DNA of 7,631 bases from Chloroflexota bacterium (GCA_018725455.1 QLUN01000035.1:1-7631); one strand, 5' to 3'. Positions 1-6,145 are shown, counted from the first letter of the stretch. The notes: generated by a model from the sequence alone, not told the origin. Program-made: numbers and translations.

Positions 1-29
1 TCGACTCTCGACTCTCAACTCTCGACTCG
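1..29. repeat. Heptamer tandem repeat, TCGACTC units, cut by window edge
   Basis: Four units of period 7 are visible (TCGACTC, TCGACTC, TCAACTC, TCGACTC), and the array probably continues to the left. Read on the minus strand the unit is GTCGAGA-like. It lies in frame in the C-terminal end of the DUF2229 gene, where it encodes a charged tail rich in Glu, Ser and Arg (ESRVESRES). Confidence 0.85.
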
Positions 30-1018
30 TGCTCATGGTGATTCCTCTTCCTCGGACGAATGGTGTCCAGAAAGGCCTCCAGCCGGGTGAGCAAACCGGT
101 ATCTGAGGTGTGCTCATCAAGTACGATCTGCAAGAATGGTTTTCCAAACCTCCGGGCATAGTTCCGGACGAGGTCTATCATCACCGAGTCGGGCCCGCAA
201 CCAAAGGCATTGAGAGAGACTATTCCATCGACATCCTGATTTTCAATGAAACAGGCGCCGGCTCCAATTATCTCGTCTTCGCAAGTCCAATAAGGACGAT
301 CCGTAATATGATAAAGAGCGGCTCGAAGTTTCTTGCTCGCTATCATTTCCGGGAATAGAACCTTCGCTCCCATCCCTTCGAGGTGAGGAATCAGGCGATG
401 GTTGAGATATTCATCGTGAATCAGATAGGGATGGGAAACCACGGCAATCTGGAGTCTGGAGTCTGGAGTCTGGAGTCTGGAGTCTGGAATCTGGAGTCCC
501 CTTCCCCCGGACTCTTGATTCTCGACTCTCGACTCTCGACTATATATAGTTTTTTCAAATTCTTCCTGAGATTTTGCTGCCTTATCGATAGCTCTCTTAA
601 TTTTCAATGGGTTGGAGGTAAAACGACGTCCCAGGGTGTAAAGGGTGAAGTAGAAATTCCCTTTATCCAGATCAACATCCGGATCCAGAATGGGGAGCGC
701 CTCCGGAATCGCTGCTCTTATCAAATCTGGCAAACCGATGAATTTCGGGCAGTTGTAAACATTTTTCTCCAGGCTATAGATAGAGGGAATTAAGACAAAA
801 TCGCATTTTCCCTTCAAGGAGGCCGCCTGGCCGCAGAAAGCCTTCACCGGCAGGCAAATCTCATCCGTCAAACAGCGAAGTCCGTAGTCCAGTATCTTCT
901 TATCGGTCGGCGGAGAGACGACCACTTCCGCCCCCAATTCCTCGAAGAAAGTCCTCCAGAAAGGGAAATAGCGGTAGTAGAAAAGGCCTCTCGGAATGCC
1001 GATACTTAGGTTTTTCAT
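1..1018 (-). CDS. DUF2229 acyl-CoA dehydratase activase-related protein, partial (runs off left edge)
   Basis: An open frame of 339 codons starts at an ATG at 1018 and has no stop before position 1. The N-terminus (GIPRGLFYYRYFPFW, residues 7-21), the DEICLPVK stretch with Cys55, the HPYLIHDEYLN block (196-206), FGCGPDS (272-278, Cys274) and DEHTSDTGLLTRLEAF (301-316) match the DUF2229 family, proteins related to 2-hydroxyacyl-CoA dehydratase D components and their ASKHA activases. Substrate and role are unknown; conserved cysteines suggest an Fe-S cluster (inference). Nine bases separate the purD stop from this ATG, with a weak AAGGA upstream, so it is probably the last-read member of the guaA-purD run. 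Oddities: residues about 158-190 and the last residues before the edge are translated heptamer repeats that the family lacks. The conserved domain looks complete by about residue 320, so the true stop is probably just outside the window. Confidence 0.8.
   Translation of the reverse strand, partial: MKNLSIGIPRGLFYYRYFPFWRTFFEELGAEVVVSPPTDKKILDYGLRCLTDEICLPVKAFCGQAASLKGKCDFVLIPSIYSLEKNVYNCPKFIGLPDLIRAAIPEALPILDPDVDLDKGNFYFTLYTLGRRFTSNPLKIKRAIDKAAKSQEEFEKTIYSRESRVENQESGGRGLQIPDSRLQTPDSRLQIAVVSHPYLIHDEYLNHRLIPHLEGMGAKVLFPEMIASKKLRAALYHITDRPYWTCEDEIIGAGACFIENQDVDGIVSLNAFGCGPDSVMIDLVRNYARRFGKPFLQIVLDEHTSDTGLLTRLEAFLDTIRPRKRNHHEHESRVESRES
449..497. repeat. Heptamer tandem repeat, seven CTGGAGT units
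   Basis: Seven consecutive 7-bp units run from 449 to 497, all CTGGAGT except the sixth, which is CTGGAAT. On the minus strand the array is inside the DUF2229 gene. Since three units make 21 bp, the protein gains a 7-residue period (LQTPDSR-like, residues about 176-190). The frame resumes family-like sequence immediately afterwards (IAVVSHPY). Confidence 0.95.
509..541. repeat. Second heptamer block, CGACTCT units, opposed to the CTGGAGT array
   Basis: About four and a half 7-bp units (GGACTCT, TGATTCT, CGACTCT, CGACTCT, CGACT) follow a short C/G-rich spacer after the CTGGAGT array. GAGTC in the first array is complementary to GACTC here, so the two blocks form an imperfect inverted repeat. 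The block is translated in the DUF2229 frame as SRESRVENQES (residues 160-170). Confidence 0.85.
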
Positions 1019-1027
1019 TTTCGATCC

Positions 1028-2281
1028 TTAGGGGGCGGCAATATCCCTGCGGTAGTAACACCCCTCGAAGCTGATTCGCGGTAGATTGCGATAAACCTTA
1101 GCCCTGGCATCGGCGAGCGTCTTCCCCGTGGCGACCGCAGTGAGCACCCGCCCCCCGGAGGTGACTAGGTTACCCCCTTGTTCCCTTGTCCCGGCATAAA
1201 AGATGAGTATACCTTGATCGACTTCGCCCAGCCCGCTGATGGGAAAGCCCGTCTGGTAACTGCCCGGGTATCCTGCTGAGGCCATCACCACCCCTACACA
1301 GGCATCATCGCTCCATTCGATATTTATTCGGGATAGAGTCCCCTCGATAACCGCCTCCATGATGTCTACCAGGTCAGTCTGAAGTAACGGCAGAATCACC
1401 TGGGTTTCGGGGTCGCCGAAGCGGGCGTTGAACTCCAATGCCTTCGGTCCTTCCGCGGTTATCATCAGGCCGGCATAAATCACCCCCTTGTACGGTTTCC
1501 CTTCCTGTGCCATGCCTCTTATTGCCGGTTTGATGATGGTTTCCAGAACCTGCTCTTCGAGCTCAGGAGTGAAGAACTCCGCGGGACTGTAGCCCCCCAT
1601 CCCCCCGGTGTTGGGGCCCTGGTCGCCGTCGAGCGCTCGCTTGTAATCGCAGGCGGGGATCATAGGGACCACAGCCTCCCCATCGGTGAAGGCCAGCAGG
1701 CTGACCTCCCTGCCGACGAGGCATTCCTCAATCAAGACTTGATCTCCGGCATCGCCGAATATTCGTTTTTCCATTATGTCATCTAGCGCTTCAATGGCCT
1801 GCTCTTCCGAGGCGGCGACGATGACACCCTTGCCGGCGGCAAGCCCATCGGCCTTGACCACCAGGGGAGCGGGCTGCTTCTTGACATAATCACAGGCGTC
1901 CTTAAAAGAAGCCGGACTGGCGCTTCGGGCGCAGGGTATGGAGTATTTTTGCATCAGCTCCTTGGCGAATACTTTGCTGGACTCGATTAAGACTGCGTCT
2001 CTGCTGGGACCAAATGTCGGGATGCCTTCCCTCTCCAGAGCATCAACGACCCCCAAAGCCAGCGGAGATTCAGGCCCGACAGCGGCAAGGTCAATGCCCT
2101 TTTGGCAAGCTATCTTGACTATCGACTCTATATCAGTAGGGCCAATATCCAGGTTACGGGCGATTTGAGCCGTGCCGGCATTGCCTGGAGCAACATAAAT
2201 CTCTTTAGCCCGGGGACTCTGGACCAGCTTCCAGACCAGGGCGTGCTCCCTGCCTCCACTGCCAATAACTAATATTTTCAG
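1028..2281 (-). CDS. purD: Phosphoribosylamine-glycine ligase (GAR synthetase), CTG start
   Basis: Catalyses step two of de novo purine synthesis: 5-phosphoribosylamine + glycine + ATP gives GAR, in the cytosol. The 418 codons encode 417 residues, close to the usual 420-430. Visible are the N-terminal KILVIGSGGREHAL, VGPE (68-71), the ATP-grasp glycine-rich loop VVKADGLAAGKG (about 141-152), GPNTGGMGGYSP (222-233) and the metal/ATP site LEFNARFGDPETQ (282-294). The first in-frame TTG/ATG/GTG is at 2056 and would delete 75 conserved residues, including GSGGREHAL. The frame is open only to a TAG at 2291-2293, and between that stop and the conserved start the only near-canonical codon is CTG at 2279-2281. 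AGGAGG lies 5 nt upstream of it. Either CTG is the start, or an ATG has been changed by mutation or a base error. The DUF2229 gene follows 9 nt downstream. Confidence 0.93.
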   Translation of the reverse strand: MKILVIGSGGREHALVWKLVQSPRAKEIYVAPGNAGTAQIARNLDIGPTDIESIVKIACQKGIDLAAVGPESPLALGVVDALEREGIPTFGPSRDAVLIESSKVFAKELMQKYSIPCARSASPASFKDACDYVKKQPAPLVVKADGLAAGKGVIVAASEEQAIEALDDIMEKRIFGDAGDQVLIEECLVGREVSLLAFTDGEAVVPMIPACDYKRALDGDQGPNTGGMGGYSPAEFFTPELEEQVLETIIKPAIRGMAQEGKPYKGVIYAGLMITAEGPKALEFNARFGDPETQVILPLLQTDLVDIMEAVIEGTLSRINIEWSDDACVGVVMASAGYPGSYQTGFPISGLGEVDQGILIFYAGTREQGGNLVTSGGRVLTAVATGKTLADARAKVYRNLPRISFEGCYYRRDIAAP

Positions 2282-2370
2282 GGTCGCCTCCTAACCTGGA
2301 CAAGCCGGAACCAGCAGATGGGCACTTGTCTGGTATCCGTCTCAGGATCGTATTCGTATTCCATTTTCAT
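2278..2370 (-). CDS. Possible 30-residue leader ORF overlapping the purD start
   Basis: ATG at 2370 opens a 30-codon frame beginning MKMEYEYDPETD and ending LVQVRRRP, with GGGG just upstream as a weak ribosome site. Its TGA (2280-2278) overlaps the CTG of purD by the pattern CTGA, so ribosomes finishing it could restart on purD. The N-terminus resembles the openings of several small antitoxin-like proteins (EYDPETD), but the rest does not, and it may be a degraded small gene. I do not recognise a family. It could also be a chance frame in the purD leader. Confidence 0.3.
   Translation of the reverse strand: MKMEYEYDPETDTRQVPICWFRLVQVRRRP
2279..2292 (-). promoter_or_regulatory. Shine-Dalgarno site and CTG initiation codon of purD
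   Basis: On the minus strand AGGAGG (2292-2287) is followed by CGACC and CTG (2281-2279). This is a consensus ribosome site at good spacing and it decides the purD start. The CTG shares two bases with the TGA of the 30-codon ORF upstream, giving a CTGA overlap that resembles the common ATGA coupling. Confidence 0.6.
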
Positions 2371-2373
2371 CCC

Positions 2374-2478
2374 CTAATCAGCAGCAGTGATCACCTTTGG
2401 CGGCTCTAAGTCTTTCTTTACCACAATTTTGACCCGGCGACCATGCGGGCGGCCAACGTAAATTGCATTGCCCCCAAC
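2374..2478 (-). pseudogene. Short coding-like remnant in frame after the guaA stop
   Basis: After the guaA TGA the same frame stays open for 34 codons to a TAG at 2376-2374. It reads like protein: NAIYVGRPHGRRVKIVVKK, ending PKVITAAD. The YVGR...V-I-V...VITA pattern recalls the C-terminal half of small DUF4258-type proteins found in toxin-antitoxin contexts. There is no start codon or ribosome site, so it is best seen as a 5'-truncated remnant or a former C-terminal extension of guaA. The family resemblance is from memory and weak. Confidence 0.25.
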
Positions 2479-4065
2479 TCACTCCCACTCAATCGTCGCC
2501 GGCGGCTTGGAGGAGATGTCGTAGACCACCCGGTTAACTCCTTCCACCTCGTTGACGATGCGGTTGGAGATGCGGCCCAGGAGATCATAAGGAAGGCGAG
2601 CCCAATCTGCAGTCATGGCATCCTCGGAGGTCACTGCCCGGATGGCAACGGTATACTTGTAGGTTCTAAGATCCCCCATGACGCCCACGCTTTTAAGGGG
2701 AGTCAGCACCGCAAAACTCTGCCAGAGTTGGCGATAGAGATTTGCCTTTTTGATCTCATTCATCACGATCCAGTCGGCGGCGCGCAGCATCTCCAGCCGC
2801 TCCCTTGTCACCTCGCCGATGATCCGAATCGCAAGGCCGGGGCCGGGGAAGGGCTGCCGCCAGACCATCTCCTCAGGAAGCCCCAGAGCCGTGCCTGCTT
2901 CCCGCACCTCATCTTTGAAGAGATAGCGCAGTGGCTCGATCAACTTGAGCCTCATCACCTCTGGAAGCCCGCCAACATTGTGGTGGGTCTTTATCGTTGC
3001 CGACTCCCGACTCACCGTGGCGGTGCTCTCGATGACATCGGGATAGAGTGTCCCTTGCGCCAGGAAATCGACCTTCCCAATCTTGTTTGCCTCTTCTTCG
3101 AAGATAGTCACGAATTCGTTCCCGATCCTGCGCCGCTTTTCTTCGGGATCGATAACTCCCTTGAGGCGCTCCAGGAATCTATCCGTAGCATCCACATATA
3201 CTACATTCATCTTGAGGTTCTTGCGGAAGGTCCGCAGGGTGCGTTCGATTTCCTCCCGTCGGAGGAGGCCGTTGTTGACGAAAATGCAGGTCAGTTGTTC
3301 ACCGATTGCCCGATGGATGATGGTGGCAACCACAGTGGAATCGACACCGCCGGAAAGGGCACAGATGACTCTGCCCTCGCCTACCTTCCTCTTGATATAA
3401 GCAATCTGTTGTTCAATGAAATTCTCGGGCACCCAGGTCGGTTCGAAGTCACATATCTGAAAGAGGAAGTTCCGCAGTATTTCCTTGCCCTGTGGGGTGT
3501 GAACAACCTCGGGATGGAACTGTATCCCGATAATTTTCTGCTGATTGGCGATGGCGGCTATTGGTGAGTTCTCGGTATAAGCTATGCTGGTGAATCCCGG
3601 GGGCATCTCGACGATCTGGTCTCCGTGACTCATCCATACTGGAATCGCATCGGGTAGATTGTGAAAGAGGGGCATGTCCGCCTCGCTCTTGTAAAGCATC
3701 GCTAGTCCATACTCACGACTTTCTGCGCGGGCGACCTGCCCGCCGAGCTGGTATGCCAATGCCTGCATACCATAACAGATGCCAAGGATAGGAAGGCCGC
3801 TCTCATAAACGTAGCTGGGCGCAAGAGGGGCACCGGGAACATAGACGCTGGCAGGTCCGCCGGAAAGGATGAAACACTTCGGCTTCAGTGCAGCCACTAC
3901 CGTCCATGGGGCGTTATGAGCGACGACCTCAGAGTAGACGCCGCACTCACGCACGCGCCGGGCGATGAGCCAGCTATATTGTGAGCCAAAATCAATGACT
4001 ACCGCCGACTCCCGGGCAGCCCTGGGTCTGGGTTCTTTATCGGTCATCAATGGTTCTCTCGACAT
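2479..4065 (-). CDS. guaA: GMP synthase (glutamine-hydrolysing)
   Basis: Converts XMP to GMP using ATP and the amide nitrogen of glutamine, the last step of guanine nucleotide synthesis. The class I amidotransferase domain (about 20-205) has VIDFGSQY, ILSGGPASVY, the nucleophile Cys97 in GICYGMQ, and the His184/Glu186 pair in FHPE. The ATP pyrophosphatase domain follows with the PP-loop SGGVDS (238-243). The C-terminal dimerisation part holds RQPFPGPGLAIR and ends PPATIEWE. The 528 residues are normal for the family with a slightly long N-terminus. Two starts are possible: ATG 4065 (used here) and ATG 4047 (7th codon). The conserved sequence begins only after residue 20, and a TATAAT lies just upstream of 4065, which would favour 4047. 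It is divergent from rpiB and first in the run with purD. Confidence 0.96.
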   Translation of the reverse strand: MSREPLMTDKEPRPRAARESAVVIDFGSQYSWLIARRVRECGVYSEVVAHNAPWTVVAALKPKCFILSGGPASVYVPGAPLAPSYVYESGLPILGICYGMQALAYQLGGQVARAESREYGLAMLYKSEADMPLFHNLPDAIPVWMSHGDQIVEMPPGFTSIAYTENSPIAAIANQQKIIGIQFHPEVVHTPQGKEILRNFLFQICDFEPTWVPENFIEQQIAYIKRKVGEGRVICALSGGVDSTVVATIIHRAIGEQLTCIFVNNGLLRREEIERTLRTFRKNLKMNVVYVDATDRFLERLKGVIDPEEKRRRIGNEFVTIFEEEANKIGKVDFLAQGTLYPDVIESTATVSRESATIKTHHNVGGLPEVMRLKLIEPLRYLFKDEVREAGTALGLPEEMVWRQPFPGPGLAIRIIGEVTRERLEMLRAADWIVMNEIKKANLYRQLWQSFAVLTPLKSVGVMGDLRTYKYTVAIRAVTSEDAMTADWARLPYDLLGRISNRIVNEVEGVNRVVYDISSKPPATIEWE

Positions 4066-4067
4066 CG

Positions 4068-4073
4068 ATTATA
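4068..4073 (-). promoter_or_regulatory. Candidate guaA -10 box
   Basis: A perfect TATAAT reads leftward 2 bp upstream of ATG 4065. The expected transcription start would fall at about 4061-4063, inside that codon region, so the transcript would begin with ATG 4047 as the first usable start and a very short leader. No good -35 box lies at 16-18 bp; a TTGACT is present at 4101-4096 but 22 bp away. Confidence 0.35.
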
Positions 4074-4084
4074 GCTTACCATTA

Positions 4085-4093
4085 TGGTATACT
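4085..4093 (+). promoter_or_regulatory. Candidate rpiB extended -10 promoter
   Basis: TGGTATACT fits an extended -10 element (TGn followed by TATACT, 5 of 6 matches to TATAAT). The hexamer 17 bp upstream, TCGATT at 4065-4070, matches TTGACA at only three positions, which extended -10 promoters tolerate. It would give an rpiB leader of about 80 nt containing the heptamer repeats. Confidence 0.4.
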
Positions 4094-4103
4094 TGAGTCA
4101 AGT
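4091..4103. promoter_or_regulatory. Operator-like palindrome between the guaA and rpiB promoters
   Basis: ACTTGA-G-TCAAGT is a perfect inverted repeat of 6-bp arms around one base. It overlaps the downstream edge of the rpiB -10 box and sits just upstream of the guaA -10 box, where a dimeric repressor could act on both genes. No regulator is encoded nearby, so function is unproven. Confidence 0.3.
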
Positions 4104-4115
4104 TTCTTGGCAGTT

Positions 4116-4143
4116 GTCAGGGGTCAGGGATCAGGGATCAGCC
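4116..4143. repeat. Heptamer tandem repeat in the rpiB leader
   Basis: Four 7-bp units: GTCAGGG, GTCAGGG, ATCAGGG and ATCAGCC. It is the same repeat type as the arrays in the DUF2229 gene but a different sequence variant. CAGGGG at 4118-4123 and CCCCTG at 4149-4154 are complementary and could fold part of the leader. Confidence 0.85.
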
Positions 4144-4182
4144 CCCGTCCCCTGTGAACCGAAAGATTCGGAGGTGATAACG

Positions 4183-4629
4183 ATGCACATTGCCATCGGC
4201 AGCGACCATGCGGGATTCAAGATGAAACAGTGCATAAAGGGATTGCTCTCCGAAATGGGGCACATTTACGAAGACTTCGGCTGCTATGACAGCGGGTCGG
4301 TGGACTATCCCGATATCGCTTTCGCGGTGGCTGATGCAGTGGCTCAAGGGCGATTCCCCCAAAGTATCCTCATCTGCGGTACCGGGATCGGCATGAGCAT
4401 GGCTGCCAATAAGGTACCTGGAATCAGGGCAGCGATATGCCATAATACCTTCAATGCGCGGCGGTCTCGGGAGCACACCGATGCCAATGTCCTCTGCTTG
4501 GGGGCATGGGTAATGGGGGAGGGGGTGATGAGGGAGGTGGTCGCTACCTATCTGGGCGCGGAATTCGTAGGCGGACGCCATGCCCGACGCCTGGAGAAGC
4601 TACATGCTCGTGAACAGAGGAATACATGA
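4183..4629 (+). CDS. rpiB: Ribose-5-phosphate isomerase B
   Basis: Interconverts ribulose 5-phosphate and ribose 5-phosphate (pentose phosphate pathway), supplying the precursor of PRPP and thus the purine genes across the promoter. The protein is 148 residues, a normal RpiB length. It opens with IAIGSDHAGFK (Asp8, His9), has the active-site ICGTGIGMSMAANK with Cys65 and Thr67, then HNTFNARRSREH (87-98, His98 at the ring-opening position), ANVLCLGAWV and GGRHARRLEKL. The family motif REHNDAN reads REHTDAN here. ATG 4183 is chosen because GGAGGTGAT (4170-4178) lies 4-5 nt upstream and the family N-terminus begins there. An in-frame ATG at 4084 would add 33 residues translated from the repeat and leader. 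The stop overlaps the next start by ATGA. Confidence 0.97.
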   Translation: MHIAIGSDHAGFKMKQCIKGLLSEMGHIYEDFGCYDSGSVDYPDIAFAVADAVAQGRFPQSILICGTGIGMSMAANKVPGIRAAICHNTFNARRSREHTDANVLCLGAWVMGEGVMREVVATYLGAEFVGGRHARRLEKLHAREQRNT

Positions 4630-5630
4630 ATCCAGAAGCCGGTTCTCTTCGGTACCGATCAGATATTGAGGCGGAACTCCGCTCAATAGTCGGATACTCT
4701 CCATTGTCACTCTATCACATGATGCGCTATCACCTGGGGTGGGTTGACGTTTCAGGGCAACCTCAGTCAGGTGGGAAGCTGCTTCGCCCCAGCCTATGCC
4801 TTTTGTCCTGCGAGTCTGTAGGGGGAGATTGGCATCTTGCCCTCCCCGCAGCGGCCGCAGTGGAGCTGGTGCATAATTTCTCCCTCATTCATGACGACAT
4901 CCAGGATGAGAGCCGAGAACGCCGGGGCAAGCCAACGGTATGGAGTGTATGGGGACAACCACAGGCGATAAACACCGGAGATGCTATGCACACGCTGGCT
5001 CGGTTGGCCTTGCTTCGGCTGGAGCAGAGAGGCGCAGCTCCCGAAAAGATACTCTCTGCCGTCCGTCTCCTGGATGAAACCTGCCTCAGATTGTGTGAGG
5101 GGCAATATCTGGATATGTCGTATGAGGAACGCCTCGACATCAGCATCGCTGACTACCTTGAAATGATAAGTCTAAAGACGGCAGCCCTTTTTGAATGTTC
5201 ACTGAAGTTAGGGGCTCTCCTGGGGACGGACGATGAGCGAGTCATCGAAGGCATGGGACGATTTGGGAATAATCTGGGTTTGGCCTTCCAGATACAGGAC
5301 GACGTGCTGGGCATCTGGGGTGAAGACGAATCGGCTGGCGACCTGCTGAAAAAGAAGAAGACCCTCCCGGTGATCTATGGGATTCAAAGGGCAGAGCCGG
5401 AGCAAAGGGCGGGGTTGCTCCACATATATGGTGAGGAGAGAATTGTGGAGAGGGACATCGTCCGGGTGGTGGAGGTGCTCGATGGGCTGGGCGCTCGACG
5501 ATATGCCAGTGATGTTGCCGGACAGTACTGCCAGAGGGCACTAGCCGAACTCGAGGAGGCATCTATTTGCCCATCAGCAAAGGATCAACTCCGGTCGTTA
5601 GCGCAATTCATGTTGGAACGAGAATACTAG
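4626..5630 (+). CDS. Trans-polyprenyl diphosphate synthase (geranylgeranyl/farnesyl type)
   Basis: Condenses isopentenyl diphosphate with allylic diphosphates to make isoprenoid chains in the cytosol. The 334-residue protein is all-alpha in pattern. The first aspartate-rich motif is HDDIQDESRERRG (D90, D91, D94), with substrate-site GGKLLRP (49-55, Lys51, Arg54), SLKTAALFE (182-190) and the second aspartate motif FQIQDDVLGIWGE (D225, D226). The fifth position of the second motif is Gly, not Asp, as I recall for some GGPP-synthase-like actinobacterial and Chloroflexota enzymes. GGKLLRP has Leu where Arg is common. Chain length cannot be read safely: residues 4-5 before the first DD are Phe85 and Ser86. 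Translation is probably coupled to rpiB (ATGA overlap). Its stop abuts the truncated end of the opposing apgM relic. Confidence 0.9.
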   Translation: MNPEAGSLRYRSDIEAELRSIVGYSPLSLYHMMRYHLGWVDVSGQPQSGGKLLRPSLCLLSCESVGGDWHLALPAAAAVELVHNFSLIHDDIQDESRERRGKPTVWSVWGQPQAINTGDAMHTLARLALLRLEQRGAAPEKILSAVRLLDETCLRLCEGQYLDMSYEERLDISIADYLEMISLKTAALFECSLKLGALLGTDDERVIEGMGRFGNNLGLAFQIQDDVLGIWGEDESAGDLLKKKKTLPVIYGIQRAEPEQRAGLLHIYGEERIVERDIVRVVEVLDGLGARRYASDVAGQYCQRALAELEEASICPSAKDQLRSLAQFMLEREY

Positions 5631-6145
5631 CATTTCCACGATAGGCTCATCGGTGATGTCGAGGGAGGTGCAGACGGCCTCAAGACAAGTCTGCCCATCC
5701 TTGATGACGCAAATGTGCCGGTAGCCGACGTCGGGGTAAAAGCGTATTCGCTCATCTGCCAGCTTGTCGTTCAGCGAGTCTATTATGGCGTGGAACTTAT
5801 AGCATCGCTAATGTGCCCGGCACAGTAGCTCCACATCCTTGCCCCGCAAACGGCGACGAGGTTGCAGCGAAAGGCTACTTCCCCCTCTCCCAGCGAGATG
5901 CCCATGCTCTTGGCCTCGATCGGTCCGCGACCGCTGAAATACAGCTCAGGATTGTAGCCCATGATGGACATGCAGGCGCTGCTCGGCTCCAGGCCTTCAG
6001 GAATAGTGCGTGCCAGGCCAACAACCCCCTCCGTGGCCATCGAGTCAAGACTAGGGGTCGGAGCAAGCCCAAGGCAGGTCTTGCCGCCGCGATCCTCAAG
6101 CGGCCAGTCAGCAGCACCATCGATGATTAAAACGAGATATTTCAA
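5631..6145 (-). pseudogene. apgM: Truncated, frameshifted archaeal-type phosphoglycerate mutase
   Basis: The family (2,3-bisphosphoglycerate-independent, alkaline phosphatase superfamily) interconverts 3- and 2-phosphoglycerate and is about 400 residues long. Here a TTG start at 6145 gives KYLVLIIDGAADWPLEDRGG with the metal-binding Asp, then EPSSACMSIMGYNPELY, SGRGPIEAKSMGI, VAFRCNLVAV and AGHIS. At about 5797-5806 the frame fails, and homology continues one frame over: AIIDSLNDKL, RIRFYPDVGYRHICVIKDG, LEAVCTSLDITDEPIVEM. A one-base loss explains this. The family's SSA-(VA)-CMS and CTPPHD stretches look shortened here. Homology stops at 5631, one base past the polyprenyl synthase stop; the last half or more of the protein is missing. 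The shifted frame runs on to a TAA at 5598. It is a relic, not a working enzyme, unless the shift is a base error, and even then it is truncated. Confidence 0.85.

Noticed and set aside
449..541. CRISPR array
   Set aside because: The unit is 7 bp without spacers and lies inside a coding frame; no cas genes are present.
110..793. Two plus-strand open frames (110-358 and 383-793)
   Set aside because: They lie antisense to the DUF2229 coding frame, which shows clear family motifs; the second just reads the repeat array.
2443..3567. Long 374-codon plus-strand frame
   Set aside because: It is the antisense shadow of guaA, whose catalytic motifs all lie on the minus strand.
4121..4147. G-quadruplex in the rpiB leader
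   Set aside because: Only three G-runs of three or more lie together; the fourth tract is missing.
4084..4182. Upstream in-frame ATG extending RpiB by 33 residues
   Set aside because: The extension is translated promoter and repeat sequence. The family N-terminus and GGAGGTGAT ribosome site place the start at 4183.
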